From the NCBI RefSeq assembly GCF_001984215.1, contig NZ_CP019422.1, forward strand, positions 62,001-126,000: a stretch of DNA of 64,000 nucleotides, given 5' to 3'. The translations under genes and the position numbers were made by a program. The notes beneath the pieces are model-generated. The model worked only from the letters and a program-made list of their open reading frames with translations, was not told the origin of the DNA and did not search any database. This DNA is from Mycobacterium sp. MS1601. GTDB taxonomy: Bacteria > Actinomycetota > Actinomycetes > Mycobacteriales > Mycobacteriaceae. This document shows, piece by piece, positions 26,204-34,784 of this stretch; the stretch's first letter is position 1, and every line of letters begins with the position of its first letter.

Positions 26204-26312
26204 GTGCGCACAGACGTGCTTACGAGCGTCGTACAAGCCGCAAGTCGTGCGTGTTATCCACTGTGTGCACAGACGTGCGTACGGACGTCGTACAACCCGC
26301 AAGTCGTACGTG
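26204..26312. repeat. Tandem 50-bp repeat, candidate partition site or iteron
   Basis: Two copies of about 50 bases at 26204-26253 and 26263-26312 (period 59) share GTGYGCACAGACGTGCKTACG at the front and GTCGTACAA-C-CGCAAGTCGT further in, with roughly 44 of 50 matches. CACGCACGAC at 26162-26171 is the inverse of GTCGTGCGTG in copy 1. The repeats lie upstream of the ParA operon. Confidence 0.65.
26254..26262 (+). other. DnaA-box-like sequence between the tandem repeats
   Basis: TTATCCACT sits exactly in the 9 bases between the two 50-bp repeats and differs from the classical DnaA box TTATCCACA only in the last base. Confidence 0.45.
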
Positions 26313-26531
26313 CGAGCCTCGTCAAAGGCACGGTTTTGACCCGCGATCACTGCGGGAAAAGGCCGGAAACGTGCAGTGTGCTGACGCGACAAAGACCTGT
26401 TACAAACCCGACCATCATGCGTATGGAACGCGCGGTTTATGCCGTCACACGCACGGGTCAAGCTCGACCGTCACACGGTTTTCGTCCGGATACTGCAGCT
26501 CAACGCACGTTGCCTCTTAGTACCAACGAAG

Positions 26532-26540
26532 TGTGGATAA
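26532..26540 (-). other. Perfect DnaA-box sequence
   Basis: TGTGGATAA on the plus strand is TTATCCACA on the minus strand. It lies in the same 700-base non-coding region as the tandem repeats, so the region 25951-26654 is a candidate replication origin. Nothing else coding is supported there. Confidence 0.5.
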
Positions 26541-26654
26541 CTGGCTGGGGGACTGGTCAACCGGCGCCTCTGATACGTGATTAACGGCAGGACAGCGGGG
26601 GAGAGGACACCGACTGAAACTCGCGTTGTGGCTGAGCTTCCGCGGAGTGGGCCC

Positions 26655-27458
26655 TCAGATCGCCAAATTAGCCTGCGGCCGCAACGAACCAGCCGACCGC
26701 TTCACCCCGTCACCGGTGCCCACCGCCGCAAAACTGCTCCGCAGCGCGTCCACGCGGTTCAGCACCGCATGAACTCGGTACGGACGTGAACTATCGAGCG
26801 CGACTACCGCCTCGGATGTTCTCATCTCGGCAGCCGCCAGGCTCAAGACCGCCATCGTCGCCGGAGTAAAGCCGCCCTCGCGGGCATCAATGGCCAACTC
26901 ATCGATCCATTCGCGCTCGTCGTCGCTAAGTCGATATTGCTCCGCAAGACCCACCATGTCGACGATCAACGACCGCAATGCCTCCCAATGTGCATTGAGC
27001 CAGTCGTTTTCAACCGCCCGCCGCTGCGATGAGTACCGCTGCGCCTGTCGCGCCGTCCGGGACAGTTTCTCGTCGGGCCGGTCATAACGCAGTAATGCTT
27101 CCAGCCGATCGATACGGTCCACAACCCCCTGCTTGCCGACGCCGACCTGGGCGCCGAGCTGAGATAAAAACAAGCCGCGCTCGCGTCCGGCCTTGAGGAA
27201 GTGCAGTTCGCGCCGGCGGTCTTCCCACCACAACCAGTTATTAAGCGTGAGAGCATCGCAGATGTCAGCTTGCAGAACCCACCGCGGAATGTTGCTGCCG
27301 CTGTATTTCCGCAGGTAATCAAGCACTTCACGAGGATCGGAGTCCTCGGCGTCCGGTAGGAGGTCTCGGTGGCGGTCATCGACCTTGCAGCGGCGGCGAG
27401 CGATCGCGAGGATGGCGCGCGTGGCCTCGAGTTGGTGAACTTTGGGACGCGTGGCCAC
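26655..27458 (-). CDS. HTH DNA-binding protein of unknown function
   Basis: 267 residues from a GTG at 27458. The middle contains a helix-turn-helix-like segment (LFLSQLGAQVGVGKQGVVDR followed by IDRLEALLRYDRP). The rest is helical and charged, with no membrane segment. A 6-bp inverted repeat lies 3 bases upstream of the start codon and suggests self-repression. The gene flanks the candidate origin region on the side opposite the ParA operon, so a role in replication control or in regulating the partition genes is possible. I do not recognise a named family. Confidence 0.6.
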   Translation of the reverse strand: MATRPKVHQLEATRAILAIARRRCKVDDRHRDLLPDAEDSDPREVLDYLRKYSGSNIPRWVLQADICDALTLNNWLWWEDRRRELHFLKAGRERGLFLSQLGAQVGVGKQGVVDRIDRLEALLRYDRPDEKLSRTARQAQRYSSQRRAVENDWLNAHWEALRSLIVDMVGLAEQYRLSDDEREWIDELAIDAREGGFTPATMAVLSLAAAEMRTSEAVVALDSSRPYRVHAVLNRVDALRSSFAAVGTGDGVKRSAGSLRPQANLAI

Positions 27459-27461
27459 GCC

Positions 27462-27478
27462 GTCAGTATTTCACTGAC
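27462..27478. promoter_or_regulatory. Inverted repeat at the start of the HTH gene
   Basis: GTCAGT-ATTTC-ACTGAC is a perfect 6-bp inverted repeat with a 5-bp spacer, 3 bases upstream of the GTG at 27458. This is a typical position for an autoregulatory operator. Confidence 0.4.
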
Positions 27479-28594
27479 ACATAGGCCTTCCGCGATCATC
27501 ACCGCCGTGTCGCTCGCCCGGCCACTCACTACCCGGGCGGTGCAAACTCCGTCGGGAGCCGTCCCCGAATCACCACGGGCGGGAGGGGCACACGTCCGTT
27601 GTACAACGCACCGTCCGTCCGGGCACCCCGATGCGTCACGTGACATAAACCTGCTGGAGTCATTGGACGTTGGCGAAGCCGTGTTTAGGCCGACCGTGCG
27701 GAGCCTTATCGCCGGGCACTAGTTCTGCTCACCTCGACCGTGCCACCGAAGGTGCATATCGAGTTGCACCCCACGCCACCAAGCGCGCGCTACGGCAACG
27801 GGTACCCTCCTCGCGTCGAGCCGCAGTGGGAACGCCGTAGACCCTCCGGAAGGCCGGGGGCGGTGACCCTTGGGATCGTGATCGGATCCCCGGTCCCTCG
27901 GCCGAATGGCAACGGTGATCGGGTCCTTGCGCTGACATGGTCACGGACGAGCGCAACTGGTCCACACCGCATCGACCCGGATACGGCAGAGCCGCCCCGC
28001 CTCCACGCACGGGCCATCCGTAGAGAGAAAAAAAGTCCTGTCTTCGCTCGCCGCGATCGCCTCCAAGGCGTAAACGAATCCGAATTAGAGCGTCCCACTC
28101 CGGTAGGAGCGGCTGAGGCTGACCACCAAGGCCTGTAGAAGTGCGGCGCTGCCCACCACTCACCCGAACTCACTGGCGTACGAGGCGGCGTAGTTCGAGC
28201 GTTTACGCACACGTGCGCCAACCGCCGCAACGTGAGCGAAAAGCCACCCGATGCTGGAGCGGCAGCGGCGGTCACCGGGGGGCGTGGGGGAGTGGGGACA
28301 GTGTGACCTGAGCCCGGCCGAGGCGCGGCGCACGTTCGGGGTTGCGTTCACTGGCGGCAGCACTCCGCGACCTCAAGACGCGAGCTGAGGGACAGGCGTT
28401 TGATCCGCATTCCCCGGGCCACCATGTGAGCGTGCGCCGACGAGTCCCTCGCCAGGAAACCGGCGGCCTAGACCAGAGTTTGAGGCACACCCCCCGCCGG
28501 AAAGGGGGGTGCTGCAAGACGGGATTGCCATAGCGTCCGCTACCTGGGGTCGCTTGTCGGCTGGAGCAGGGGGGTGACGACACCCCGTGCGCGA
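27479..28594. other. Long stretch without a supported gene
   Basis: Several open frames cross this region, but none has a domain, good start or consistent protein composition. A short C-rich/G-rich hairpin lies at 28488-28511. The stretch leads into the parS-like palindromes. Confidence 0.35.
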
Positions 28595-28620
28595 GGTTTA
28601 CCGGTTTACCGCGGTAAACC
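28595..28620. repeat. parS-like palindrome, copy 1, with an extra half-site
   Basis: GGTTTACCGCGGTAAACC at 28603-28620 is an 18-bp perfect palindrome. A direct extra half-site GGTTTACC precedes it at 28595-28602. The identical palindrome recurs at 29048-29065, both copies lying upstream of the parA/parB pair, so binding by that ParB is likely. Confidence 0.6.
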
Positions 28621-29045
28621 AGGACACTACGTGTCGCGCGGTCGAGTTCGGTTCGCTGACCACGATGGCGGCCACGTCGCGAATGCGGCGCGTTGCAGCG
28701 CCTGCGGGGGTGGGCAAAGCTCAAACATGACCAACGCGGCGAACGTCGCGGTGATTAGCGGCCTAACGTCGTCACGGTATTTACCCGACACCTCAGCGAG
28801 TTCAAGCACCCAACGCCAGTGGGGAACAACCGCATCACGGCACCCGTCGCAGCGAGCAGTTGCGGATGCTGCGAGGTGACTAGGACCCGCACGGAACGGC
28901 CAAGGGTTTCGCTAACGTCCCGGGGCGAAAACGTTCATCGAACTTTCTGCCTACCCCGAGGGATGTGGTCTCGCTGCCCCACGATGACCGTACCCCGTAG
29001 TGACGCTCCGCTGCGTCCACAGGTCCACGGGGCGGCCTACGCGAA

Positions 29046-29067
29046 CTGGTTTACCGCGGTAAACCAG
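29046..29067. repeat. parS-like palindrome, copy 2
   Basis: The 18-bp palindrome of copy 1 lies here at 29048-29065 and extends by two more symmetric bases on each side to a 22-bp perfect palindrome. It lies 117 bases upstream of the parA start and may serve as both centromere and operator. Confidence 0.62.
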
Positions 29068-29183
29068 CGTCCCCAATTTCGCCCTGCGTGTCGCACGGGC
29101 CATCACCACCCCGATCTCCTAAGGTGAGCGGGTCTGATCCGAAGTACCCCGCACAGTCGGGGGAAGCACACGGAGGGCCATCT

Positions 29184-29897
29184 ATGGCTATTCATGTCGT
29201 CCTGAACCAAAAAGGCGGCGTCGGTAAGAGCACCATCTCGGTGAACCTTGCTGCAGTGACTGCCGATGTTCTCAATCGAGGCGACGATCCGGAGTCCAGC
29301 TCACCAGTTCTCGCCCTCTCGGTCGACCCCCAAGGCTCCGCGGTCTGGTGGGCATCCCGAATGGACGACCTGCCCTTTCACATCGCGCAAGCGCACGACG
29401 ACCTCGCCGGGCTCGCCGCATTGAAAAACCTGCCAGGCATTCAACACGTCTACGTGGACACTCCGGGCTGGATCGACCTCGACTCAGACGGCAACGGGGC
29501 CGATCCGCTAGGACGGGGGCCGGCGGCTGAGGTACTGCGAGCAGTACTGGACATGGCTGACCAAGTCATCGTGCCAATCGAAACCGAACCGTTGAGTTTT
29601 GATCCCACCGCGCGGACCATCACGAAAGTGCTACAGCCGCGGGGACTGCGCTACTTAGTGGTCATCAACAACTGGGACCCCCGCGATGGAACCTACGATC
29701 TCAACCAGACCAAAGACTTCGTCAAAGCCAATGGGTGGCCCCTGGCCAACACCGTGATCCGCCACTACAAGTTGCATGCCCGCGCCAGCGCCGAAGGGCA
29801 AGTCGTCACGGAGTACCCCCTCAACAGGGTGGCCCTGCAGGCCCGCGAAGACTTCTACAAGTTCGCGCTGGAGCTCAACGTCGGGGGAGTGCGCTGA
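29184..29897 (+). CDS. parA: ParA-family partition ATPase (second module)
   Basis: 237 residues from ATG 29184, preceded by CGGAGGG. The deviant Walker A is VVLNQKGGVGKSTISVNLAA, and later motifs include VLALSVDPQGSAVWWA and VYVDTPGWID. It is a short ParA without an N-terminal DNA-binding domain and is clearly different in sequence from the ParA at 25018. Its stop overlaps the parB start (TGATG). Two copies of a perfect 18-bp palindrome lie upstream. It would drive segregation of the replicon through ParB bound at those sites. Confidence 0.88.
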   Translation: MAIHVVLNQKGGVGKSTISVNLAAVTADVLNRGDDPESSSPVLALSVDPQGSAVWWASRMDDLPFHIAQAHDDLAGLAALKNLPGIQHVYVDTPGWIDLDSDGNGADPLGRGPAAEVLRAVLDMADQVIVPIETEPLSFDPTARTITKVLQPRGLRYLVVINNWDPRDGTYDLNQTKDFVKANGWPLANTVIRHYKLHARASAEGQVVTEYPLNRVALQAREDFYKFALELNVGGVR

Positions 29898-30727
29898 TGG
29901 CTCGGGGACAACGCACAAATCTGGCCGACCTTGCGGGCGCCGTCGGCACCCATTCGCCCGTCGATACGGTTGCCAAGCGCGATGACGCATCCGGACGCAC
30001 CGTCCCTCTCAACGACCTCACCGCCAACCCTCGTAATCCCCGCGACGACGTCGGCACCCTCGACGACCTCGCCTCCATCGCCGATCTGCAACTGCAACCC
30101 GTCCTGGCCGTCACACGCGAGGCATACGGCAAGCTCTACCCGGACGACGAGATCGGCACACCCTACGTCGTGATCAACGGATGCCGGCGCCTCGCGGCCG
30201 CCCATATGTACGGGCGGACCGACCTCATGGTCATCATCAACGACCTCGTCGCGCGCGACCACATCACCCTCATCTCCGCCTCCATCGCCGAAAACGTAGA
30301 TCGGCAAGACTTCGACGTGATCGAGGAAGCCAAGGCGGTCGAAACCCTCGTCACCGCCTGCGGCAGCGCCGACGCGGCGGCCACCCGGCTGCGCAAGACC
30401 AAAGGCTGGGTTTCCCAACGCCGCGCACTGCTCAAGCTTGCGCCCGAACTGCAGCAGGCACTACGCGGCGGCGAACTCGCGATCCGCGAAGCACGCAGCC
30501 TCGCCCGAGTCCCGATGGTTGAACAGGTCGCGCGCTGGACCAAGACCATCAACCGTGACGAAGACACCGACGGCAAACCCGCCGACACCTATCGTCCCCC
30601 GAGCCGGGCCCGCGTGCTCGCATCCGCCTTAGCCGACTTCCACAACAAACCCGAAGACCTCGCCTCGGCGCTGCGCACCTATCTGGGCGCCGACGGAGTC
30701 CAACGGCTACGCGAGCTGCTGCACTAG
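29897..30727 (+). CDS. parB: ParB-family partition protein (second module)
   Basis: 276 residues. The N-terminal ParB/Srx domain is seen in PLNDLTANPRNPRDDVG and VVINGCRRLAAAHM, with ISASIAENVDRQDFDVIEEA matching the family's conserved box. A helix-turn-helix follows (AATRLRKTKGWVSQRRALLK), and a C-terminal helical tail is likely to dimerise. The start codon shares its A with the parA stop, so the pair is translationally coupled. The upstream 18-bp palindromes are the natural candidates for its binding site. The box usually written GERR reads GCRR here, so its CTP-clamp activity is uncertain. Confidence 0.87.
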   Translation: MARGQRTNLADLAGAVGTHSPVDTVAKRDDASGRTVPLNDLTANPRNPRDDVGTLDDLASIADLQLQPVLAVTREAYGKLYPDDEIGTPYVVINGCRRLAAAHMYGRTDLMVIINDLVARDHITLISASIAENVDRQDFDVIEEAKAVETLVTACGSADAAATRLRKTKGWVSQRRALLKLAPELQQALRGGELAIREARSLARVPMVEQVARWTKTINRDEDTDGKPADTYRPPSRARVLASALADFHNKPEDLASALRTYLGADGVQRLRELLH

Positions 30728-30737
30728 AACCGCAGGG

Positions 30738-31190
30738 TCAAAACCCAGCCAGGTCACCGAGGTGACCGGGTGTCATGAACTGTCCCAACGCGTCAAGATA
30801 ACGCTGGGCCACCACCCGATACTTATCGCTGGCTTCCTGACCAGCCCGCTCGGCATCAAGGAGATCCTGCTGCGCAGCGATCAGCAGACGATTGGCCTCT
30901 TGTAGCGACACAATCTGTGATTGCAGGTCCTGAATGCGCTCATTCGGCGCTGCCAATGTTGTCGACGGTGACGAGAGCGCCCCGGCGACGGGCGGCAACT
31001 CGCTGGCATAGACGTACCAACGCAGCCGCTCCGGACGGGGCATCGCGCCGCCGCGCAGCGTGCCCGCCCGAATCGCCTTGATCAGCGTGCGGGGGTCTCT
31101 CCCCAAACGCGAGGCAGCCTCCTGCAACGAAACCACATCTCCCTGTGGCTCCGTTTCCACCCCCGGCGGCGGCTGCTTCGGTTCGGACAT
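30738..31190 (-). CDS. HTH plus coiled-coil protein
   Basis: 150 residues. Residues 18-65 resemble an excisionase/MerR-type winged HTH (VVSLQEAASRLGRDPRTLIK, then GAMPRPERLRWYVYASEL). Residues 85-135 are a coiled coil (IQDLQSQIVSLQEANRLLIA). It is convergent with parB, with a gap of 10 bases. Such small HTH-coiled-coil proteins occur on plasmids as accessory DNA-binding proteins; the role here is unknown. Confidence 0.6.
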   Translation of the reverse strand: MSEPKQPPPGVETEPQGDVVSLQEAASRLGRDPRTLIKAIRAGTLRGGAMPRPERLRWYVYASELPPVAGALSSPSTTLAAPNERIQDLQSQIVSLQEANRLLIAAQQDLLDAERAGQEASDKYRVVAQRYLDALGQFMTPGHLGDLAGF

Positions 31191-31371
31191 CCCGCTTTCT
31201 GCTCCTGAGGAGTACGTTTACAGCATTATGCTCCAATTTAGGCGCATTGGGAACGTCACGGCCCTGACACGGGCATCCGCATGTCCCTAAATAGCGTCAT
31301 CATGTCGTAAACTAAGCGCATTGCGCAGAAAGGCTTTGGCTGGACTGCGACCGAGACCGGAAGGAACCGCG

Positions 31372-31530
31372 ATGAGTGAAACCCGTCAGCGCACTGCGGG
31401 TGTGTTCGTCCGTTTCACGCCCGCGCAGCTCGAAGTGTTGCAAAACGAGGCGCGGGTGCAAGGGTGCAGCGTCCCCGAGTTGCTGCGCGACCGTTCGCTC
31501 GGCCAGAACTACAGTCGCGCCGCGTCCTAG
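31372..31530 (+). CDS. Small ribbon-helix-helix protein (mobilisation-accessory-like)
   Basis: 52 residues from ATG 31372, preceded by AAGGAA. The sequence (GVFVRFTPAQLEVLQNEARV, then GCSVPELLRDRSL) fits a short ribbon-helix-helix fold like those of plasmid mobilisation accessory proteins. No relaxase gene is present in the window, so a transfer role cannot be supported; it could equally be a copy-control or antitoxin-type repressor. Confidence 0.5.
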   Translation: MSETRQRTAGVFVRFTPAQLEVLQNEARVQGCSVPELLRDRSLGQNYSRAAS

Positions 31531-31790
31531 CCTCAACCGCAGGACGCGCTGGCTGCAACAAAATAGCGCCGACGGAACGTTTCCCGCCGAGGATGCTCGG
31601 CCACGTGGTGGCCTGGCTGCGACGCTTCGACGGGGGATGGGTGGCGGTGGTCGAGATGGCCGTATCGAGCTCTAACGGGCGATCGAGTGTCACTGCGACC
31701 TGATGGCTTCCCGCGGGCGACGTCAGTCCCGCGGACGGCCACCGTGATCAACCGGCCGGTCGTCGTTTGCAGACTTAACGAACCGGCCAA

Positions 31791-32705
31791 CTACGCAAGG
31801 CCTTTGCACACGGCAAGGGCATCGATCGCCTCGGTCAAGGTGATGGCGGCGACACCTAACCCGGCCCAGGTGACCCCGGCGGTGAGGGGGCCGGTGGTCA
31901 GAGCGACGGCGGCTCCGATGCCGGCTCCGGTGACCTGTCCCGTTACTGCGAGGACTTCACGGCTGTCACAGTTGGGAATAGATCAGCCGAGTTTTCCGGG
32001 GGTTGCATCGTGATGACGGTGGGCGGTGTGGGTGGCGGGATGAGCTTGATGGGCTCGCCGGTGGTCGGCGGTGGCGGCTGAGTCCACGTCGTGGACGTCC
32101 CGGCCCTCCAGCTGTTATTCGGTGAAGTCGCGCAGCGGGATCGGCAGGCTGGGCTCCGGCGTGGGCTCTGGCGAAGTTGGGACGGTTGGCATGTTTGGCA
32201 GGGACAGCGGGGCGCACCCCCAGTTTGCCATGGTGACGGTCCCATCGCCGTCGTCTCCAGGGTCGGGCCGGCGGCGCTCATCGAATGCTGTCGTGGCGGT
32301 ACCGCGCCCAGCCTGAAGCGTCTCATAGCCGACCCCAAGATTGTCAGCATCGGCGGCGAAGTGCTCGGCAGCACGCTGATTGGCTGCCTGAACAAGTTGT
32401 GTTTCGGCAGCTTTCGACTCCAGGAACCGGATCAGTTGTAGACGCTCTGCTGGTGTGTCCAAACTGGGTTGTAACGAGTTCACCCCGGCGACGATTTCGC
32501 GGTGGAGCTCAGTGAGCCGGACACGTCCGTCAGCGTCTGCCATCTGCACTTGGTGAACAACTGAGGCTCGTTGGTCATCGGGGCCTGCCGCTGCGGCACG
32601 CGTCTGCCGAAGGTGACGGTCGGCGGTGGCCGCCGACTGCGCTGCCCGGCCGCCCCAGGACGCCGATGCCCACGCGTCATCGGATTGAGCCTCAACCTGT
32701 GCCAT
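31791..32705 (-). pseudogene. Decayed paralogue of the proline-rich protein at 18897
   Basis: Three consecutive segments in different frames line up with the intact protein at 18897-19865. Segment one (32115-32705) ends in a Pro-rich stretch and IPLRDFTE, matching PLQDFTG. Segment two encodes TTGEPIKLIPPP and SADLFP, matching TGDPIKMPPA and VDLFP. Segment three encodes CDSREVLAVTGQVTGAG through ALAVCKGLA, matching the Cys-flanked hydrophobic tail. Two frame breaks, near 32115 and 31965, separate them. The N-terminal helical part has diverged from its paralogue. Confidence 0.65.
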
Positions 32706-32861
32706 GCGCCTGACGATAAAAGGTGGGGGTCACAGGGCCCACCAGCAACACAATGTTCGACGCGAGGGCTTGCGGCGTTTGCACTCAACGCACATGCGCG
32801 TACTACCCGCGTCCGACGGCAGGAGGTTTGATCGGCGGTTGGAGTGCGACTTTTCGGAAAG

Positions 32862-34646
32862 TTAGTGGGACTGGTGTCTCAGGAATCCCTGCACCGAAAG
32901 TTGGGCGACCATCGCCGCTAGGGCGGTGTCGCCACGCTGGTGCAATACGTCTGCCACCTCGTGGGGTTGACAGCGCAATGCCCGGGCGAGTTCGTCGGCG
33001 GGGGAGCCGTGTGCATGACCGAGCAGGACGTGCAGGCGTTGGCGCGGTGGCCGATTCGCGCCGCAGGGGTGGGCTTCTACGGTTCCATGTTTGCGGTTGA
33101 AAGCCAGGACGAGGGTGTCCCCGAGCTGAGATTTGAGGTGCTCGGCCAGTCGGCGCAGTGATCCCAGACTGGCTCCACTGACCGCGGACACCCGCCAGAA
33201 GAGGGTCAACGGGTCGGGTGTGCCGGTGAAGACGCGCTCCTGACCGGGATCGACGCCGAGGGCGGTGGCGACCGCGGGATGGACTGTCTGGCCGGATCCC
33301 CGCAGCAGGTCGACATCGACGGTGATAGCGAGGCGTATCTCATTGTCCCCGTTGAGGAAAACCCCTCGGACTGTCTGGGGCGGCGAGACGGTCGGCCACC
33401 CATCGGCGTCGGTGCGTAGGCGTACGTGGCCGTTCTCGGTGACGAACGCGGGAGCACCCAGATAGCTCACCAAGGACTTTTCGGAGATGTCTGGGAAGGT
33501 CAGCTTCATGTCGCGGAGGAGGGCTTTGACGTTGTGTGATCCGCCGTTGGTGGCGATGCGGTTGGTGAACTCGGCGAAGATGCCGCCGTACTCGGTCAGG
33601 CCCCACTGCCGCAATGCCCACAGTTGCTTGGTGGTGCGACTGAACCGTTCGTCGTTGAACAACGCGTGCCGTATCACGTGGGGGTGGTAGTCGGGGCCCA
33701 TGGTGGCGGCGATCAGGTCGGCCGAGGCGGGGGCGGCAGAGACATGAAGGACGGCTTCGGCCTTGTCGGTGATCGTGGTTCCCCAGCGCACCCAGCGGTC
33801 GGCGAAGCGCCGTAGGTGGGGTCGGCTGCGCAGGATACGTTCAGCCATGGGTGCGGGGACGCCGAGCGGGGCCAGTTCTGCGGTGACGTCGCGTGTCGTG
33901 AGAACTCCGCGCAGCGCGAAGGCCTCGGCGAGCACGCCTTCGGCCTGGGTGAGGGCGTCGGTGTTGGCGCGTTCCAACCACGGGCCGTTCGGTGTGTAGG
34001 GTCCGGCGACGTGCAGCAGCAGCTGTCCGGATTCCGTTGTGAGGTCGAGATCGAGGTTTTTGAGCTCCTGTTCGGCGACAGTGGGCTCGGTCAGCGGTCC
34101 GAGGTGCTCACTGAGTTGCGCAGCGTGCCGGCTCACGGCAGCGTGGACCGGCTGGGCGAGCAGATGTTGGAAACGCTGGTAGGCGTGCGGTGTGTGCCGT
34201 TCCACGTTGATGGGCGAGACGCCGAGGTGCTCGGCGGTCTGCCGAATCGTCAACGGCTGTAACGCCCATCGCCGTGCCGATAAGAGGCGGCGGTCATAGT
34301 CGTCGAGCTGCTCGAGCATCCTGGTGACGGCGGCCGCCGCGTCGGTGTGGTCGTCGAAGGGCGGTGCCTGGGCCAGGGCGACGGCCTCGCGCGCCGCGGT
34401 AACGAGTGCACGGACGGTGCCGATACCAGCCTTCGGCCAACCCAGCAGCGAGGTGATCGTTTCCTCGGCCAGATCAGCCCACACGACGAAACGCTCGGCA
34501 TACAGCTTTTCCGCGCGACCGGGTATCCAGTGATACGGGATCGCGCTGTCGGCGATCTCCTCGAACCCCTCGATGAGGCGGCGCAGCGGCGTATCAGTGC
34601 GGAACCGGTTCTGCTGCCACCAGGTTGCCGCCGGATCGTCGCTCAT
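32862..34646 (-). CDS. Large sigma-70-region-4-like HTH protein
   Basis: 594 residues, no membrane segment. Residues 105-165 contain a sigma-region-4-like HTH (LDDYDRRLLSARRWALQPLT, then RQTAEHLGVSPINVERHT). The following 400 residues read as several winged-helix-like units, for example RGVLTTRDVTAELAPLGVPA and YGGIFAEFTNRI. No sigma region 2 is visible, so it is not a normal sigma factor. It lies last in a minus-strand series after the kinases and lipoproteins and may be the transcriptional output of that cluster, which is inference. Confidence 0.6.
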   Translation of the reverse strand: MSDDPAATWWQQNRFRTDTPLRRLIEGFEEIADSAIPYHWIPGRAEKLYAERFVVWADLAEETITSLLGWPKAGIGTVRALVTAAREAVALAQAPPFDDHTDAAAAVTRMLEQLDDYDRRLLSARRWALQPLTIRQTAEHLGVSPINVERHTPHAYQRFQHLLAQPVHAAVSRHAAQLSEHLGPLTEPTVAEQELKNLDLDLTTESGQLLLHVAGPYTPNGPWLERANTDALTQAEGVLAEAFALRGVLTTRDVTAELAPLGVPAPMAERILRSRPHLRRFADRWVRWGTTITDKAEAVLHVSAAPASADLIAATMGPDYHPHVIRHALFNDERFSRTTKQLWALRQWGLTEYGGIFAEFTNRIATNGGSHNVKALLRDMKLTFPDISEKSLVSYLGAPAFVTENGHVRLRTDADGWPTVSPPQTVRGVFLNGDNEIRLAITVDVDLLRGSGQTVHPAVATALGVDPGQERVFTGTPDPLTLFWRVSAVSGASLGSLRRLAEHLKSQLGDTLVLAFNRKHGTVEAHPCGANRPPRQRLHVLLGHAHGSPADELARALRCQPHEVADVLHQRGDTALAAMVAQLSVQGFLRHQSH

Positions 34647-34784
34647 GAGCGGTGATCCCCACGGGCGGCGGGCTGTGCTCGGCGTCGGCGGTCAGCCACG
34701 CCCTGCCGCCAGGCGGTGTGAGCGCTCATAGGGTTCATTGTCGCAGTGCCCGGCGGGTGTTGCTGACACAGCTTTCGGGGTGAT

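Noticed and set aside
26162..26312. Repeats as a CRISPR array
   Set aside because: There are only two long similar units with a 9-base spacer and no cas genes; an origin or partition repeat fits better.
28488..28511. CACCCCCC/GGGGGGTG hairpin as a terminator
   Set aside because: The stem is only 8 bp, has no T-run and does not follow a supported gene.
27740..28724. Several overlapping ORFs of 100-160 codons on both strands
   Set aside because: Compositions are Arg/Pro/Ser-rich, as expected for shadow frames of GC-rich non-coding DNA, and no domain or ribosome site was found.
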